Part shown: positions 42,725 through 53,274 of the stretch, in pieces
Layout of the letters: each line of letters opens with the position of its first letter
Numbering within the stretch: position 1 is the stretch's first letter
Assembly: GCA_946902875.1 (NCBI GenBank)
Contig: OX336345.1
Location: 6,727,395 to 6,791,394, forward strand
From: Nematopogon swammerdamellus
Lineage: Eukaryota > Arthropoda > Insecta > Lepidoptera > Adelidae
Length of the DNA: 64,000 nt
Reading direction: 5' to 3'
The notes under the pieces: model-generated
Databases searched by the model: none
The model's input: the letters and a program-made list of their open reading frames with translations, nothing else
Told to the model about the DNA's origin: nothing
Position numbers and translations under genes: made by a program

Positions 42725-43225
42725 CTACTAATAATAAATCTGTAAGAGATGGTCATGGAGTAAGTTAATTTGTTTTATGAGATATTGAGTTTGTAGACTC
42801 TATGGCCCACTTGCACCAACACGAGTTTAAAGTTAAGTAGCGAGTTATGGATTTAAACGCGGTTCCCACAGTCAAAGGGTGCTAGCTTAAACTGGTTTAG
42901 CTAGTTAAACTGGTTTATATATTAAATTTGTGTTGGTGCAAGTGGGCCCAAGTATGATACTAAAACTAAATTGACGATTTTTAGAAGTCTTTTTTGTATG
43001 ATGATGTATGTTCCTCCATAACTCTTGAACCGATCATCCGAATTCGACGAAACTTAGTACACATACGTGACACAGGATAGGCTATAAAATTCAGTTTCGG
43101 TTACGCTAAGATGTGGCACTCATACAAATCGAATTGTTGCGCGCGCCGAAATAAAGGTACGGTAGCGGGCTTTCTTCCATTCTTCTTTTTAAATAGGAAT
43201 TTCACGCGAGCGAAGCCGCGGACAA
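42725..43225 (-). mobile_element. repeat D, copy with nested MITE C
   Basis: ACTAATAATAAATCTGTAAG ... GAACCGATCATCCGAATTCG ... GGTACGGTAGCGGGCTTTCT ... CACGCGAGCGAAGCCGCGGA. MITE C splits the GTAGACTCTAT / GTATGATACTAAAAC site that is continuous at 7620-7645 and at 26670-26695. Confidence 0.75.
42804..42948. mobile_element. MITE C, copy 4 with internal duplication
   Basis: 145 bp; both GGCCCACTTGCACCAACAC ends present; ~10 bp longer because AACTGGTTTAGCTAGTTAAACTGG is partly duplicated. Flanking TWA is lost. Confidence 0.8.
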
Positions 43226-43499
43226 ATTTCAGTTTTAAAATAAAACATGTATTCCTACTCCCCTTTACTAGCACTACTCATACTTATTTCTTTATAATTT
43301 TATTCATCATCATCCAATTGTTGGCTGGAAGAAATCACTTGCAGTGTTAAATCCACCTTTGTACACTACTTCATTTCTTGTCTCTTTTCGTGTACTGTTC
43401 TTCTTTCGATTTTGCGCAGAGTTTCTATATACTATTCTACATTATAATGCTCGCTGAAATAAAATACTTTAGACTTTGACTTTTTTGACGATTCTATTT
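43226..43499. other. no gene; LINE 3' UTR word
   Basis: CTTGCAGTGTTAAATCCACC and TTTGTACACTACTTCATTTC parallel 8620-8665. Confidence 0.4.
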
Positions 43500-43612
43500 T
43501 TTATTTTATTTTATAGAAAGCGCGACATGTGGCACTGAGCCACCCATAAGTAGTCTAACGACGCCCATGGACATTCAGTCGTACGCGGGGGTTGCGAATG
43601 CCTGTGCCAAAA
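43500..43612 (-). mobile_element. repeat N fragment
   Basis: GCACTGAGCCACCCATAAGT, ACGACGCCCATGGACATTCA and GGTTGCGAATGCC parallel 3316-3400. Confidence 0.6.
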
Positions 43613-43844
43613 CTATTTCGTGTTAACCGAAACATGGTTAAACACGCAATCATTTTATTAAATTAGCATAATATTAAAATGTTTTCCTGCAGAGAAACAT
43701 ATTGAGCAGTAATGTCGATACATCATAATATCTTTACCATATGCCAAATGGTTTAAAGTAATTTTTTGATAAATTTAGTATGGGGGTCTAGGCGCATAGT
43801 ATGCTCTTAAAAGATAACTCATGGGTGTTATTTCATGGCTTAAG

Positions 43845-44045
43845 ATTGAGCGGCTCGTGGCCTGACCAAGGTGTGAGTGCATTGCTTAGTAAGAGTAAGG
43901 TCGTGGGTTCGAATCCGGCAAGCACATTCGCAATCCCTTGCATCATAGAATATCCATGGGCATCGTTACTTGTATTAATTATTTCTTAATATAATATCAC
44001 ATATGACGTCACGTATGTTGCCCAAAGGGGTAGGCAGGCAGAGAT
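43845..44045 (+). mobile_element. tRNA-derived SINE with LINE N-like tail
   Basis: A perfect B box GGTTCGAATCC follows CGGCTCGTGGCCTGACCAAG; the arms do not fold as a real tRNA. The tail has CGCAATCCCTTGCATCATAG and GAATATCCATGGGCATCGTT, resembling GAATGTCCATGGGCGTCGTT of repeat N at 16808. Confidence 0.6.
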
Positions 44046-44770
44046 ATCATCATTTAATTTCATACAAAACAAGGTTTCCATAACAAGATAAGTCTTGTTT
44101 TCCAGTCCAAACATAGTCATGAACTACATTATCACAAAGGCCTTATTGCTACCCAATAACCGTAACATTTGCTCCACATAGAGCTCGGTGCTCGGATGGC
44201 CTCCCGGGCTGTTGCCATGCAAATACGGGCAGTTAGATGAGCCGTTAATTATTCAATACAAAGTCCTTTCCGTTCCGGAACGGGCTTTGAGTACATGTAG
44301 ACTTACCAGCTCGTCCCCGGGGCAGTGATAGAGGCGATGCATTCTAAAGAATAGAGATGTTATCTCTTCTCTTCTCTGTCTTCTCTTCTTATCTCTACAT
44401 AATACAAAATCCAACGACTGCCGTCTATGTGTATTTATGTATTTTCGCTTATAAGCCAAGAACAGCTCAATCTATTTATTTACCGATTATACCTATATCT
44501 CCGTAAGATTATATGCTATATATATATCATCACGCCACTATTAATATGAGCAAAGCATTTTGGAAAGCGCACACATTCGGAGAAAATTCGATAATTTCTG
44601 ATTGAAACCCAATTTGCTATGAAACCGACTTTACCTCGAGCGGAGCTGCGAGCTCAGGTACTTTTTGTGTATAGCACAACTTACTTTGTCCTCAACATCC
44701 TCCCCATATCAAATGCAAGTATAAATAGTGAGTGAGTGTTTTCAACTAATTATGGGGGGTGACGACGACC
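44046..44770. other. no gene recognised
   Basis: Contains a (TCTCT)n-rich stretch around 44355-44400; otherwise nothing. Confidence 0.3.
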
Positions 44771-44774
44771 TATT

Positions 44775-44885
44775 TGTCCACTGGCATGGCGACTCTCTGT
44801 GCGTGATTTTGCAAGTGGCGTAATTGGCTATGTCTGATCTTCTGAGAGACTTTTATGCACAGCCACCCATACCTGCTCTTTATAA
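44775..44885 (+). mobile_element. LINE H 3' fragment
   Basis: CCACTGGCATGGCGACTCTC, TTTTGCAAGTGGCGTAATTG and CACAGCCACCCATACCTG: degraded end of LINE H. Confidence 0.5.
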
Positions 44886-44954
44886 AAACAGTAGCGTCCG
44901 TCTGTTTGAGCTTGTTACTTATATTCTGTGCCATCGCTGAACCTGAAAATGTGA

Positions 44955-45110
44955 ATTTGTTTATGCAATTTGGTATGGGTGGCTGTGTCATAGAGGCCAC
45001 AGCTAGTGCTCCACTCCAAGCAATATCGCCTCCAAGATGGTACCATACCGTAGACTTTTGATTGCTGGCTATATTGAACTAGAGAAGAACGGAGATGTGT
45101 ATAGAAGAAT
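44955..45110 (-). mobile_element. SINE family G, tail-side fragment
   Basis: TATGGGTGGCTGTGTCATAG, CCAAGCAATATCGCCTCCAA, GATTGCTGGCTATATTGAAC parallel 47375-47490. Confidence 0.55.
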
Positions 45111-46065
45111 TGAAATTGACAGGGATCCCGACTACAGCATTGTCTAGAAGTTTATCTTATACTCTTTAAGATTGACCTTTTGTTTTCGAAGTCGGGTTTA
45201 ATAACATTTTCATCCTTTTCTCTTTGAGCACACACGTTTATGATGACTTCATCTGCTCGGCGAGCTGATATCCTCTCCATCCTTTTGTATCCTTGTCTAG
45301 AGGCAAATATTGGCCCCGTGACAGCTTCATGTGGGGAAGTTCTAGATTACGTTTGCTACTGCGCCTCCGGATGTGCTAGTAGTACTCGTATGTATTTGAA
45401 TAATTATGTCGCTTGTAATTATTAAACCATGCAATTTTGTATGGTAGTATCTTTGAATTTACTGAATTGGGGTTTCTCGAAACCAACAACACACACAGTA
45501 CCGGAGAAAAGTTTGTCATGCATAATGAATGTCTTTTCAAAAGATAATTTCAGAACGCATTCCAGTCTTTCCAAACAAGTATTTGCCTATCACGGAAGCT
45601 CTTACTTACTAACCAGTAGAAATAAAGGAAATGAAATTGCAGCTCTGCTGAACGCAAAGATAACACTCCAACAAAATCTACGCCGGCGTTCTTGACAAAC
45701 ATTTCCAATGCAAAATTTACCACATTTTCGCCAAAAACGTTCGCCAGATAAGCAGTTCTCAGTGGAGATAAATTCTGGCTTGCGTCCCTAGTTGGAGCTA
45801 AGGGGAATGTCAACATACGGTCCGGTTATGTGGTTTAGGGCGTCAGCACACTATAGGTCTATCCCGTTAGTCGTCTGGTACATTTTCTACTAGTTCTGAT
45901 CTAAGGTTTCGCCAAAAGAAAATCAGGTTTATACAATTTGCATTTAAGTCAACCAACACCCATGATACAATTTCAAGTTCAGACGTAGTTCGGACAAAGC
46001 TTCTCGAGTAACAAGTAGATATATAATTTATTAGACTTTAATGTTATTGTTCTGATATATCTACA
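45111..46065. other. no gene supported
   Basis: An ATG-started frame at 45240-45425 encodes 61 codons with an unusual CYCASGCASS stretch; it matches nothing I know and has no exon signals. Frames at 45429-45816 are similar in doubt. Confidence 0.35.
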
Positions 46066-46330
46066 AATTAAAATATAAAAAGTAATACTAATAACTAAAG
46101 AATTAAAACCTACCTAACAAACATTAAAATAACTATCAAAAGGGGCTTTTTCAAATGTTCCTAGAACACTTGTAGCATTACTCCGCTCTGGATGCCAAGG
46201 CTTCCGCTTTGAATGAAGTAGGCCCAAGATTGCGGGACGCCAGTTGCGTCCACCAGCAATGGCCCAAGCCTCTTCAAGAAGCTTTTGGCTTCACTGTTTC
46301 ACGGACCGAGGGTTTCAACCTCAAAATTAA
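46066..46330 (-). pseudogene. mobile-element C-terminal domain remnant (family P, copy 2)
   Basis: Minus strand: GGTTGAAACCCTCGGTCCGT, AGCCAAAAGCTTCTTGAAGA, GGGCCTACTTCATTCAAAGC, then GTGTTCTAGGAACATTTGAA and the 3' UTR. It parallels the + strand copy ending at 4761 over coding and UTR parts, so both derive from one element. Frame broken. Confidence 0.65.
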
Positions 46331-46435
46331 AATAAATCACAATTAATTTGTTTTTCTTAATATCAACACGACCTATTAGAAAAATATTTTACCATGTTTA
46401 AATAGGCAATTTAGCATCAAGTATTCTAACAAATG

Positions 46436-46520
46436 GAGGCCAAGTACAAGCAAACGTAGCGTGGGACACCCCCCGGCTAGGTGGACAGACGACCTAAAAA
46501 AGGTAGCCAGGAGTGGATGG
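46436..46520 (+). mobile_element. RTE-like LINE 3' fragment
   Basis: GGGACACCCCCCGGCTAGGT, GGACAGACGACCTAAAAAAG, GTAGCCAGGAGTGGATGG: the RWTDDLKKVARSGW region of the RTE-like protein. Confidence 0.65.
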
Positions 46521-46529
46521 ATTGTTTAT

Positions 46530-46680
46530 TGTGAAATTTCATAGATACGTTGGTAAAATACTATTGGATACATCGAAAATTTCGCCAGTTCTATTTAAAT
46601 ACGAAGAACTGACAAAACAAACAACTTTGCAAGTCACAATGTTTTGTTAGTGCCTTATAAGTATTATAGTTACTTATTCC
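46530..46680 (+). repeat. dispersed repeat J, copy 2
   Basis: ATCGAAAATTTCGCCAGTTC through AGTCACAATGTTTTGTTAGT, matching 37270-37385. Confidence 0.65.
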
Positions 46681-47361
46681 ATAAATACATTGACTGATAT
46701 ACTGAGTGATTTTTCTGCATACGTGCCTGTCCTTCGTTCGTTCTTTTTATCTACATGTCTTACAGCGTCTTTAGTTTCTTTGTCTATCTGACTGGCTGTT
46801 TGTCTGACTGTCTGCTTTGCACGACGTCTGAATAGTGTAATAGCATACTTGCCACAACACAAATTTAAGTAAATGCCGAGTATCCGACTCACGGAATAGT
46901 GTACGAGTGACTTTACCATACGCGACAGAGCGTTTGGACAGTGTGACGCTACCTACGGTGCGGTCTTATTCACTGCGCTCAAATGTTGACTGAAGATCCA
47001 CAATTTTACAGAATCCCGCATCCGTTCCGTTATATTGTTGTACATTTATCTATGTAGCATGTTAAAGAGGAACGACTGTCATTAAATAGAGATGCTTTTG
47101 AATGAAATAATGAAATGAAATTAAAATAAATGCTTTATTGTACACCATTATTATAAAAGGGTCACAAAAGGCGAATTTAATGCCTTGCGGCACTCTTTAC
47201 GAATTAACCTTTGGGGTTTGGAAAACGCGTAGGGGCTGACAATGCAGAACTACAGAATGTATGACAATAGTTGAAATATAAATACGAGTACATAACTTAC
47301 ATGGACAAACTTACACAGATACATACAACCAATAATATACATAATTACATATATACAATTT
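46681..47361. other. no gene; LINE 3' UTR remnant
   Basis: 47120-47222 (ATGCTTTATTGTACACC, AAGGCGAATTTAATGCCTTG, ATTAACCTTTGG) is a Jockey-type 3' UTR remnant. The rest is unassigned. Confidence 0.4.
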
Positions 47362-47972
47362 TTTTAAGTAATGGGTGGCTGAGTCGGAGGAGCCAAAGCG
47401 CATGCTCCGACCAGCCAATATCACCTCCGAGAAGGTAGGTGCCATACCGGAGACTTCCCTGGGTTGCTGGCTATGCTGGAATAGAGGAGAACACAGCCGA
47501 GGCTGCTATGCGGCCATCTTACATCCAGTACGGTGGTAATAACCCAGTCGGCTACAATTTGAGCCTACCACCTAGTAAGTGGCAAGGGAAGGGACCTAAA
47601 GTTTTACACCGGTTCCGAACGGTGAAGCAGCAAGAAACATAAATATTGTAATAAACGTCAAATCTATATACTAGACGTGCATACTTCTACCCTGTTGCTT
47701 TACGGTTCGGAACCGGTGTAAAACTGGTAGGTCCCTTCCCTTGCCCCTTACTAGATAGTAGGCTCAAATTGTAGCCGACTGCATTGATACCACCGTACTG
47801 GAAGTAAGATTGCCAGATAGTAAGCCTCGGCTGTGTACTTCTCTAGTCCAGTATAGCCAGCAATTCGAAGGGAAGTCTCTGATGTGGGATCTACCTTCTC
47901 GAAAGTGATATTGGCTGGTCGGATCATGTGCTTTGGCCCCTCTGACTGAGCCATACCGAATTACATAAATAA
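47362..47972. repeat. two SINE G copies head to head, ~610-bp inverted repeat
   Basis: 47362-47632 is a minus copy (GGGTGGCTGAGTCGGAGGAG ... GTTTTACACCGGTTCCGAAC) and 47690-47972 a plus copy (TACGGTTCGGAACCGGTGTA ... GACTGAGCCATACCGAATTA). The heads face each other across ~57 bp. Here the head is complete enough to show a B box GGTTCGGAACC followed by GTGTAAAAC and GGTCCCTTCCCTT, as in SINE A. Confidence 0.85.
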
Positions 47973-48370
47973 ATAAATAAATATCTGAAAAGCATGTTCA
48001 CTCTAAATTTCTTACGTGTTAAACTTCACAGCTTTAATGTCAGAGGTTAAGCGCCACATTAATATTTTCCATAATATTTAGTTTTACGAGACCCGACCAA
48101 AAAATCGCGAATCCGATAAAATTCTTTGTTTGCCCAATTTGCCGCCGCCTTGGCCATAAAGTGGAAACAATTGGTTTTCGATACACATGAGGTTCGGCTA
48201 ATTTAAACTTTCATCCGTTGCATTAAGGAATTTATTTGAAAAATTTAAAATTATCTGAAGAAAGCGTATGGGGTAATATTTTTTTATTATGTTAGCGTTC
48301 TTGGTATGTGAAAGCATATTAAAATACGTTGGTTTACCTACTTTCTCGTAAGACCATAATAATACAAAGA
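47973..48370. other. no gene recognised
   Basis: AT-rich; nothing supported. Confidence 0.3.
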
Positions 48371-48625
48371 ACCATCATCATCATCATTAGCCCGTATTGG
48401 TCCACTGCTGGACATCGGCCTCTCCCAAGGCACGCCACCACGCGCGGTCATCCGCTATTCTCATCACTTCCGGCCACCTTTTTTAGGACGTCTGTTCGTC
48501 CACCTAAGTAGTCGGGGGGGGGGGGGGGGGGGGGCGTCCCATGCTACGTTCGCTTGTACGTGGCCTCCATTCTAGCAACCGTCTATACTCCAGCAATTAT
48601 CAGATCTGCGACAGATGTGCCCAGC
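48371..48625 (-). mobile_element. RTE-like LINE 3' end with a 21-G run
   Basis: CATCATCATCATTAGCCCGT, CACTGCTGGACATCGGCCTC, CACGCCACCACGCGCGGTCA, then TCCACCTAAGTAGTC, 21 consecutive G (48514-48534) and CGTCCCATGCTACGTTCGCT. The related copy at 46470 has only six C (complement) at this point. Confidence 0.8.
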
Positions 48626-48936
48626 CCACTGCCCTAGGACCATAATAAATAATTAAAACCAACACAGTTGTGCCCACGTTGTTGGTATAAGTCCGAGCAA
48701 GTTTCACTAATTTATTAAACTTGGAATGAAAAAGAAAGTGCAAGGTGTTGCAAATGGAACGAACATAAATTCGAAGTTCGAATTTCGAACCAATCACTTC
48801 TGGTTACAATAGAAGCAATTTGACGACGAGCAATATTATTGACAAACTTTCAAATAGTACTGAACAGTGTATAAAAGTTGGAAACACGAAAATAGTATTA
48901 TTCAGTTAAATTTATGACATGTACCTTATTTTTTGA

Positions 48937-49137
48937 CAGTTAAACAGTCAAACAGCTGACAAAGGCCTTCGCAACACAGTCGCGACTTTTTTTCGGGAAC
49001 TTAATTATTCGCATAAAGACAATTATAATATGATCCTCGTGCCCGGTGCGTTCGTCAGGGCTGAAGTTAAGCCGGTCGTGATGTCAGATAACATCGCACC
49101 CATCAACTTCGCCGACACGACGCCAACAACGCGTTAG
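48937..49137 (+). pseudogene. coding-looking remnant, unrecognised
   Basis: After TTTTTTGACAG one frame stays open to TAG at 49137. The last 35 codons (MILVPGAFVRAEVKPVVMSD then NIAPINFADTTPTTR) have GC-rich third positions unlike the surroundings. I cannot name a family. It could be the last exon of a gene, a retro-copied fragment, or chance. Confidence 0.25.
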
Positions 49138-49212
49138 CTTGCGGCCACACTGGTAGCTCGATTCAGCTCTTTGTTTCGTTTGGAGTAAACGTTATAAGTC
49201 TTAACGCATAAC

Positions 49213-49457
49213 GTTATGACTCCTTTCTTATATTACTAGGTGGTAGGGTTTAACCCGCCCGGGTTGATACCACCGCACTGAATGAAAGGCCGGTCGAAAC
49301 GGCTATGTAAATAGTTCGTGCTTTTCGGCCAGTTCAGTGTAGCCGGCACGACCGAAGGGAAGCACTGACTTGGTACCTAGTTCACCGTTGTTATGGGCTG
49401 ACATCACAGATGTTGTAGGTGATGTAGCCAACCGTGTCAGTTTCCATAAAAAAAAGT
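49213..49457 (+). mobile_element. SINE A, body and tail
   Basis: GACTCCTTTCTTATATTACT then the usual body, ending GTGTCAGTTTCCATAAAAAA. The 5' end matches the subfamily with the repeat B head, but that head is cut off. Confidence 0.75.
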
Positions 49458-49684
49458 CTAATTTAGAAGTCGGTTTTCATGAAATGGGACATACATTTTG
49501 TTATTACTATCTATGGTAGGTACAGCTTTTTTGCCGATCTCGCTGGACGGAACTTTAGACTTACTCTTCTGTTACAATTCCCATACAAATCAAAACATGG
49601 CACTATTACGCAGATTTACAGATTTTTTGCTATCCGGTGACTTATGCATAGGTATATGAAGGTGTAGCCATTCGTTAAATAAAA

Positions 49685-50095
49685 AAATAAATATATATAT
49701 AAACTCAGAGCTGCGCGGGAATTTGCTTAGCGGTCCACCAACTCCTTTAAGTAAGTAAATGGAAATTATTTTGGAGTTTTAAGGGTCGGAGTTTTTTAAA
49801 TTTGGAATTTACCTTTTATTTCAAGCGTTTGAAAAAAACCGCATGCAAATCGATCCACTTTTTATGATAATGAATTTTTTTATTAATTATACTTCTTAAT
49901 TTGTATTTTTACTTTTATTTCAAGCTTTAAAAAAATGTTTTTATTACTTAATTACTTCATTACTTAATTACAAACATAGCTAAGAACCATCTCGATTAAA
50001 CCAGCTTTCTAATAAAAACCGCATCCAAATCGGTATATTCGTTTGGGAGCTACGATGCCACAGACAGACACACACACACGTTAAACTTATAATTT
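49685..50095 (-). mobile_element. repeat I, second copy
   Basis: CAGAGCTGCGCGGGAATTTG, GCGGTCCACCAACTCCTTTA, ATAGCTAAGAACCATCTCGA parallel the reverse of 15640-15960; the ends are worn. Confidence 0.6.
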
Positions 50096-50389
50096 CAATG
50101 TAACCGCACCCTACTCCCGTTGTTGGATCAATCCGTGGCCTTTCACACCAGCTCATATCAAATTATCGCCCTTGGGCTATTCACATTTTCACATATTTAC
50201 ATGAGAACGCTTTTTATGCAAAGTCCTTTTTACTTCACTGTCATAATATTAAACAGGAGGTAGCTCAAGAGATTTGTTAATGCTAAATACATTTGGAAAA
50301 TATCCACTGTTACATTTGTTTTTCTGTGTAAATGTGTGAAAATCTGTTTTTCTTTTTCTGTGTAAATGTGTGAAAATCTGTTATTTTTT
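50096..50389. other. no gene recognised
   Basis: Nothing beyond a short duplicated GTGTAAATGTGTGAAAATCT (50326-50375). Confidence 0.3.
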
Positions 50390-50665
50390 TATGTAGTCTG
50401 GTTTAAGTATGACTGAGTCAGAGGGACCAAAACACGAGCCAATATCACCTCCGAGAAGGTAGGTGCCATACCGGAGACTTCCATTGCTGGCTATACTGGA
50501 CTAGAGGAGATAACACAGCCGAGGCTGCTATGCGGCCCTCTTACATCCAGTACTGAGCCGACTGAGTTGATACCACTGTAACACAACTCAGTCGGCTACA
50601 ATTTGAACCTACATACTGTCTAGTAAGGGACCTAACAGTTTTTTCCACGGTAACGAACGGTGAAG
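50390..50665 (-). mobile_element. SINE family G copy
   Basis: TGACTGAGTCAGAGGGACCA, GCCAATATCACCTCCGAGAA, GGACTAGAGGAG, GGCTACAATTTGAACCTACA and TAGTAAGGGACCTAACAGTT; a short inverted duplication interrupts it near 50560-50600. Confidence 0.7.
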
Positions 50666-50754
50666 CAGCACGTGTAGGTATGCAAGGAAATTTTTCCGAC
50701 AGAAAACATTCATTGGTGCATCCACGAGTCAGTAAGCCTGGAGGCGCTATACAT

Positions 50755-50874
50755 AGGAGGACAGGGGTAGCCGCGCGTCGGCGCACACGCGCCAGCGCGT
50801 CAGTCTAGCGCCGGCGACCGATCTTAGTCTCCGTCCGCCGCTCAGGCGGAGCGAATGTGCGCGTCTGTCACAAA
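50755..50874 (+). promoter_or_regulatory. CpG-rich promoter/5' UTR candidate of the THAP gene
   Basis: A GC- and CpG-rich block (GCCGCGCGTCGGCGCACACG, GCGCCGGCGACCG) in an AT-rich region, directly before the THAP start codon. TCAGTC at 50800-50805 matches the arthropod initiator consensus, which would give a ~75-base 5' UTR. No TATA box seen. Confidence 0.4.
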
Positions 50875-50954
50875 ATGCCTCATTGTGCAGTGCTTTGGTG
50901 CAAAAAGTCGTCGAAAAATTCAAACTTGAACACAGATGGAGTCACCTTTCACGA
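50875..50954 (+). CDS. first exon of a THAP-domain protein (partial)
   Basis: ATG at 50875 opens MPHCAVLWCKKSSKNSN followed by LNTDGVTFH, then GA|GTAAGT at the 50954/50955 boundary (phase 2 donor). Known THAP domains begin MPxxCAxxxCxN and reach a conserved T-F-H-x-F-P; many insect THAP genes have an intron near here. Cys4 and Cys9 would be the first two zinc ligands of the C2CH finger. The following exon with F-P, R-x-x-W and the C-x2-H pair is not visible downstream, so the gene is either spread over large introns or broken. THAP domains bind DNA and occur in transcription regulators and in P-element-like transposases. The intron after the exon would hold the 100-bp array. Confidence 0.6.
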
Positions 50955-51640
50955 GTAAGTACTTTCATTCAATTTGATAGCATTTTTCGCTTGAATTTCA
51001 GTAACAAACATCGGCGTAAATATGTATGGAGAGCTCTTTTCTGCTTACCCACCATAGGTCGACTATCGTGTTGGATGCAGTTAGCTCTTGTAATTTTTTT
51101 TGTTTATTGATAAATATGTATGTTAAATGTATACAGATATTTCATGCATTCTGCCTTATTGCCAAAGGACATTTCTTCTAGTCAACCTCAGCAGGTTTCC
51201 TCGTTCAATATTCGTTTATCGCGCTTTTTTCATTCAACCAGTACCTACCGGTTTTTACTTTTGAGCGACTCTAAAGGAATTAATTTCTTTAGGTCATGCG
51301 TCTACCGGGAATTAGTCTTTTTATGCTTAGCATTAACAAAATTAATTCATAATGAATACCCCGTTAGCATTTAGCACTGCTAAGCGCCCTGATGAATAAA
51401 AATTAATGCTAAATGCTAAGCAATAATCACATTTAATTTTAATTAGCATTGCTGTTTCGTTCGTAAAACTTTGTTGGTTCGTTTGTTTTGGAACGCACAA
51501 AGCAATGAAGTATGTGCTATTTATCTATGGTACTGCTAAATGCTAAATGCTATATAGCGCCTGCGCTCCGCTGCTAGCTAGCTAGCTAGCATCTAAATGC
51601 GAAATGCGATGCGATCATGCGAGTGAGGGGTCGGAATTAT
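50955..51640. other. putative intron with GCTAAATGCTAA repeats
   Basis: Scattered TGCTAAATGCTAA words on both strands (51340-51600) and (GCTA)n at 51572-51590. A possible acceptor near 51000 would make a 46-base intron and a frame that does not continue the THAP domain, so I do not use it. Confidence 0.4.
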
Positions 51641-52250
51641 CATCTGTCACGTGATCATTAGTTTTGGTCATATATACAGAACCACTGGACTTAGACCCAT
51701 CGTGTTGGTACTCAAACTGAACGTCTCGGTGAGATCGACCCATCTGTCACGTGATAATTTGTTTTGGTCATATCTCGAGAACCACTGAACTTAGACCCAT
51801 CGTGTTGGTACTCAAACTGAACGTCTCGATGAGATCTACCCATCTATCACGTGATAATTTGTTTTGGTCATATCTCGAGAACCAATGGACTTAGACCCAT
51901 CGTGTTGGTACTCAATCTGAACGTCTCGATGAGATCTATCCATCTGTCACATTAACTATTGTTTTGGTCATAACTCGAGAACCACTGGTGCTAGACCCAT
52001 CGTGTTGGTACTCAAACTTCAGGTCTCGGTGAGATCTATCCATCTGTCACATGAACTTTTGTTTTGGTCATAACTCGAGAACCACTGGTGCTAGACCCAT
52101 CGTGTTGGTACTCAAACTTCAGGTCTCGGTGAGATCTATCCATCTGTCACATGAACTTTTGTTTTGGTCATAACTCGAGAACCACTGGTGCTAGACCCAT
52201 CGTGTTGGTACTCAAACTTTAGGTCTCGGTGAGATCTATCCATCTGTTGC
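51641..52250 (+). repeat. tandem array, exact 100-bp period, six units
   Basis: GTTTTGGTCA recurs at 51661, 51761, 51861, 51961, 52061 and 52161, exactly 100 apart. Units share CTCGAGAACCA, GACCCATCGTGTTGGTACTC and GAGATCTA. Units 1-3 carry TGTCACGTGAT-type sequence; units 4-6 carry CACATTA/CACATGA and CTTCAGGTCTCGGT and are nearly identical to each other. Substitutions occur but no net indels. Not coding, since 100 is not a multiple of three. Confidence 0.95.
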
Positions 52251-53274
52251 GCGACCATCTCTCGAGACACATGTTAGTTCTTTAGTTCTTTAGTTCAACA
52301 ATAACAATGTAAATGTCAACAATGTAAACAGTAACAATGTAAATGTCGTAAATTGTGCTTTTAAATTTAATTCAATTGTTCAAAAGTTACCAAATGAAAA
52401 TTTTAATATAGATACCGATCTATAAATAAATAATTAAGTAAATTATTGTTCTGTTTCAAATATATGTTTCTATTACAGACTACACAGCCTTTCATTTGTT
52501 ATTTTATTAACCCTTATATAACGAATTCACACCGTCAAACTGACAGAGAGACGCATGGTACATTTTATAAGGCTCTAGCTGCATGGCTGGTTAGTTTGTT
52601 AAAAAATGCAAAGCCTGGAAAACCTCATTTTACCGTAAAAAAATTAAATATCGAGGTGGGTACTCATAAATTTTTTATGGTAGGGTAGATTTTCGCGAAT
52701 TTTTCGCGAAGTCATATTGCAATATAATTTGTCATATCGTTGGCTAAGTAATTAGCAAATAGTTGTTAATAATATAATAATTTTTTTTTTTGGTTACAAA
52801 ACTTTTCGACTTTCCAACATTATTTTTTTAATTTTGGAAAATTCCAATAACAAATACTCCAATAAGATAATACCAATGTACGAGGTCTTACATATCATTG
52901 TTTTGGAAATTTGATGTAGATTTATAATAAAGTATCCGAGGTATCTCAGAACTTAGAACTATTATCGTGTTTATGCGAAAATCTGCAAATTCGCAAAATT
53001 GTGAAAGGGGCGTTGCCTTTGTTCATTTAAGAGAAAGTTATATTATTCCCTTGATGTAAAGAAGGGTTAAATATTGTTAAATCCGTTTCATCTTTTCATC
53101 GCGAATCGACACAATGAGCGACTTATTGTATGAATCCCGTTCAAACGTATGGAAGACTGGCGTCACGTGGCTACCTACTCGCTCGGCCAATCACGGCGTT
53201 CCATGCGCCGCTCCCGCCTCAGACTTCACACCCCTTTGGCGGCTACCTCGGTTCTCATACAAACGATGCCGTAT
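52251..53274. other. AT-rich DNA, no gene supported
   Basis: A frame after TTTCTATTACAG at about 52478 stays open for ~70 codons but does not resemble a THAP continuation. Confidence 0.35.

Noticed and set aside
43848..43925. Possible functional tRNA gene (perfect B box)
   Set aside because: Acceptor and D arms do not pair and the spacing is too long; it is followed by a SINE-type tail.
45240..45425. 61-codon ATG-started frame
   Set aside because: No similarity recognised, no splice or promoter context, no second copy.
52446..52688. Possible second exon of the THAP gene
   Set aside because: A good acceptor exists, but the peptide lacks the F-P, R-x-x-W and C-x2-H features of a THAP domain.
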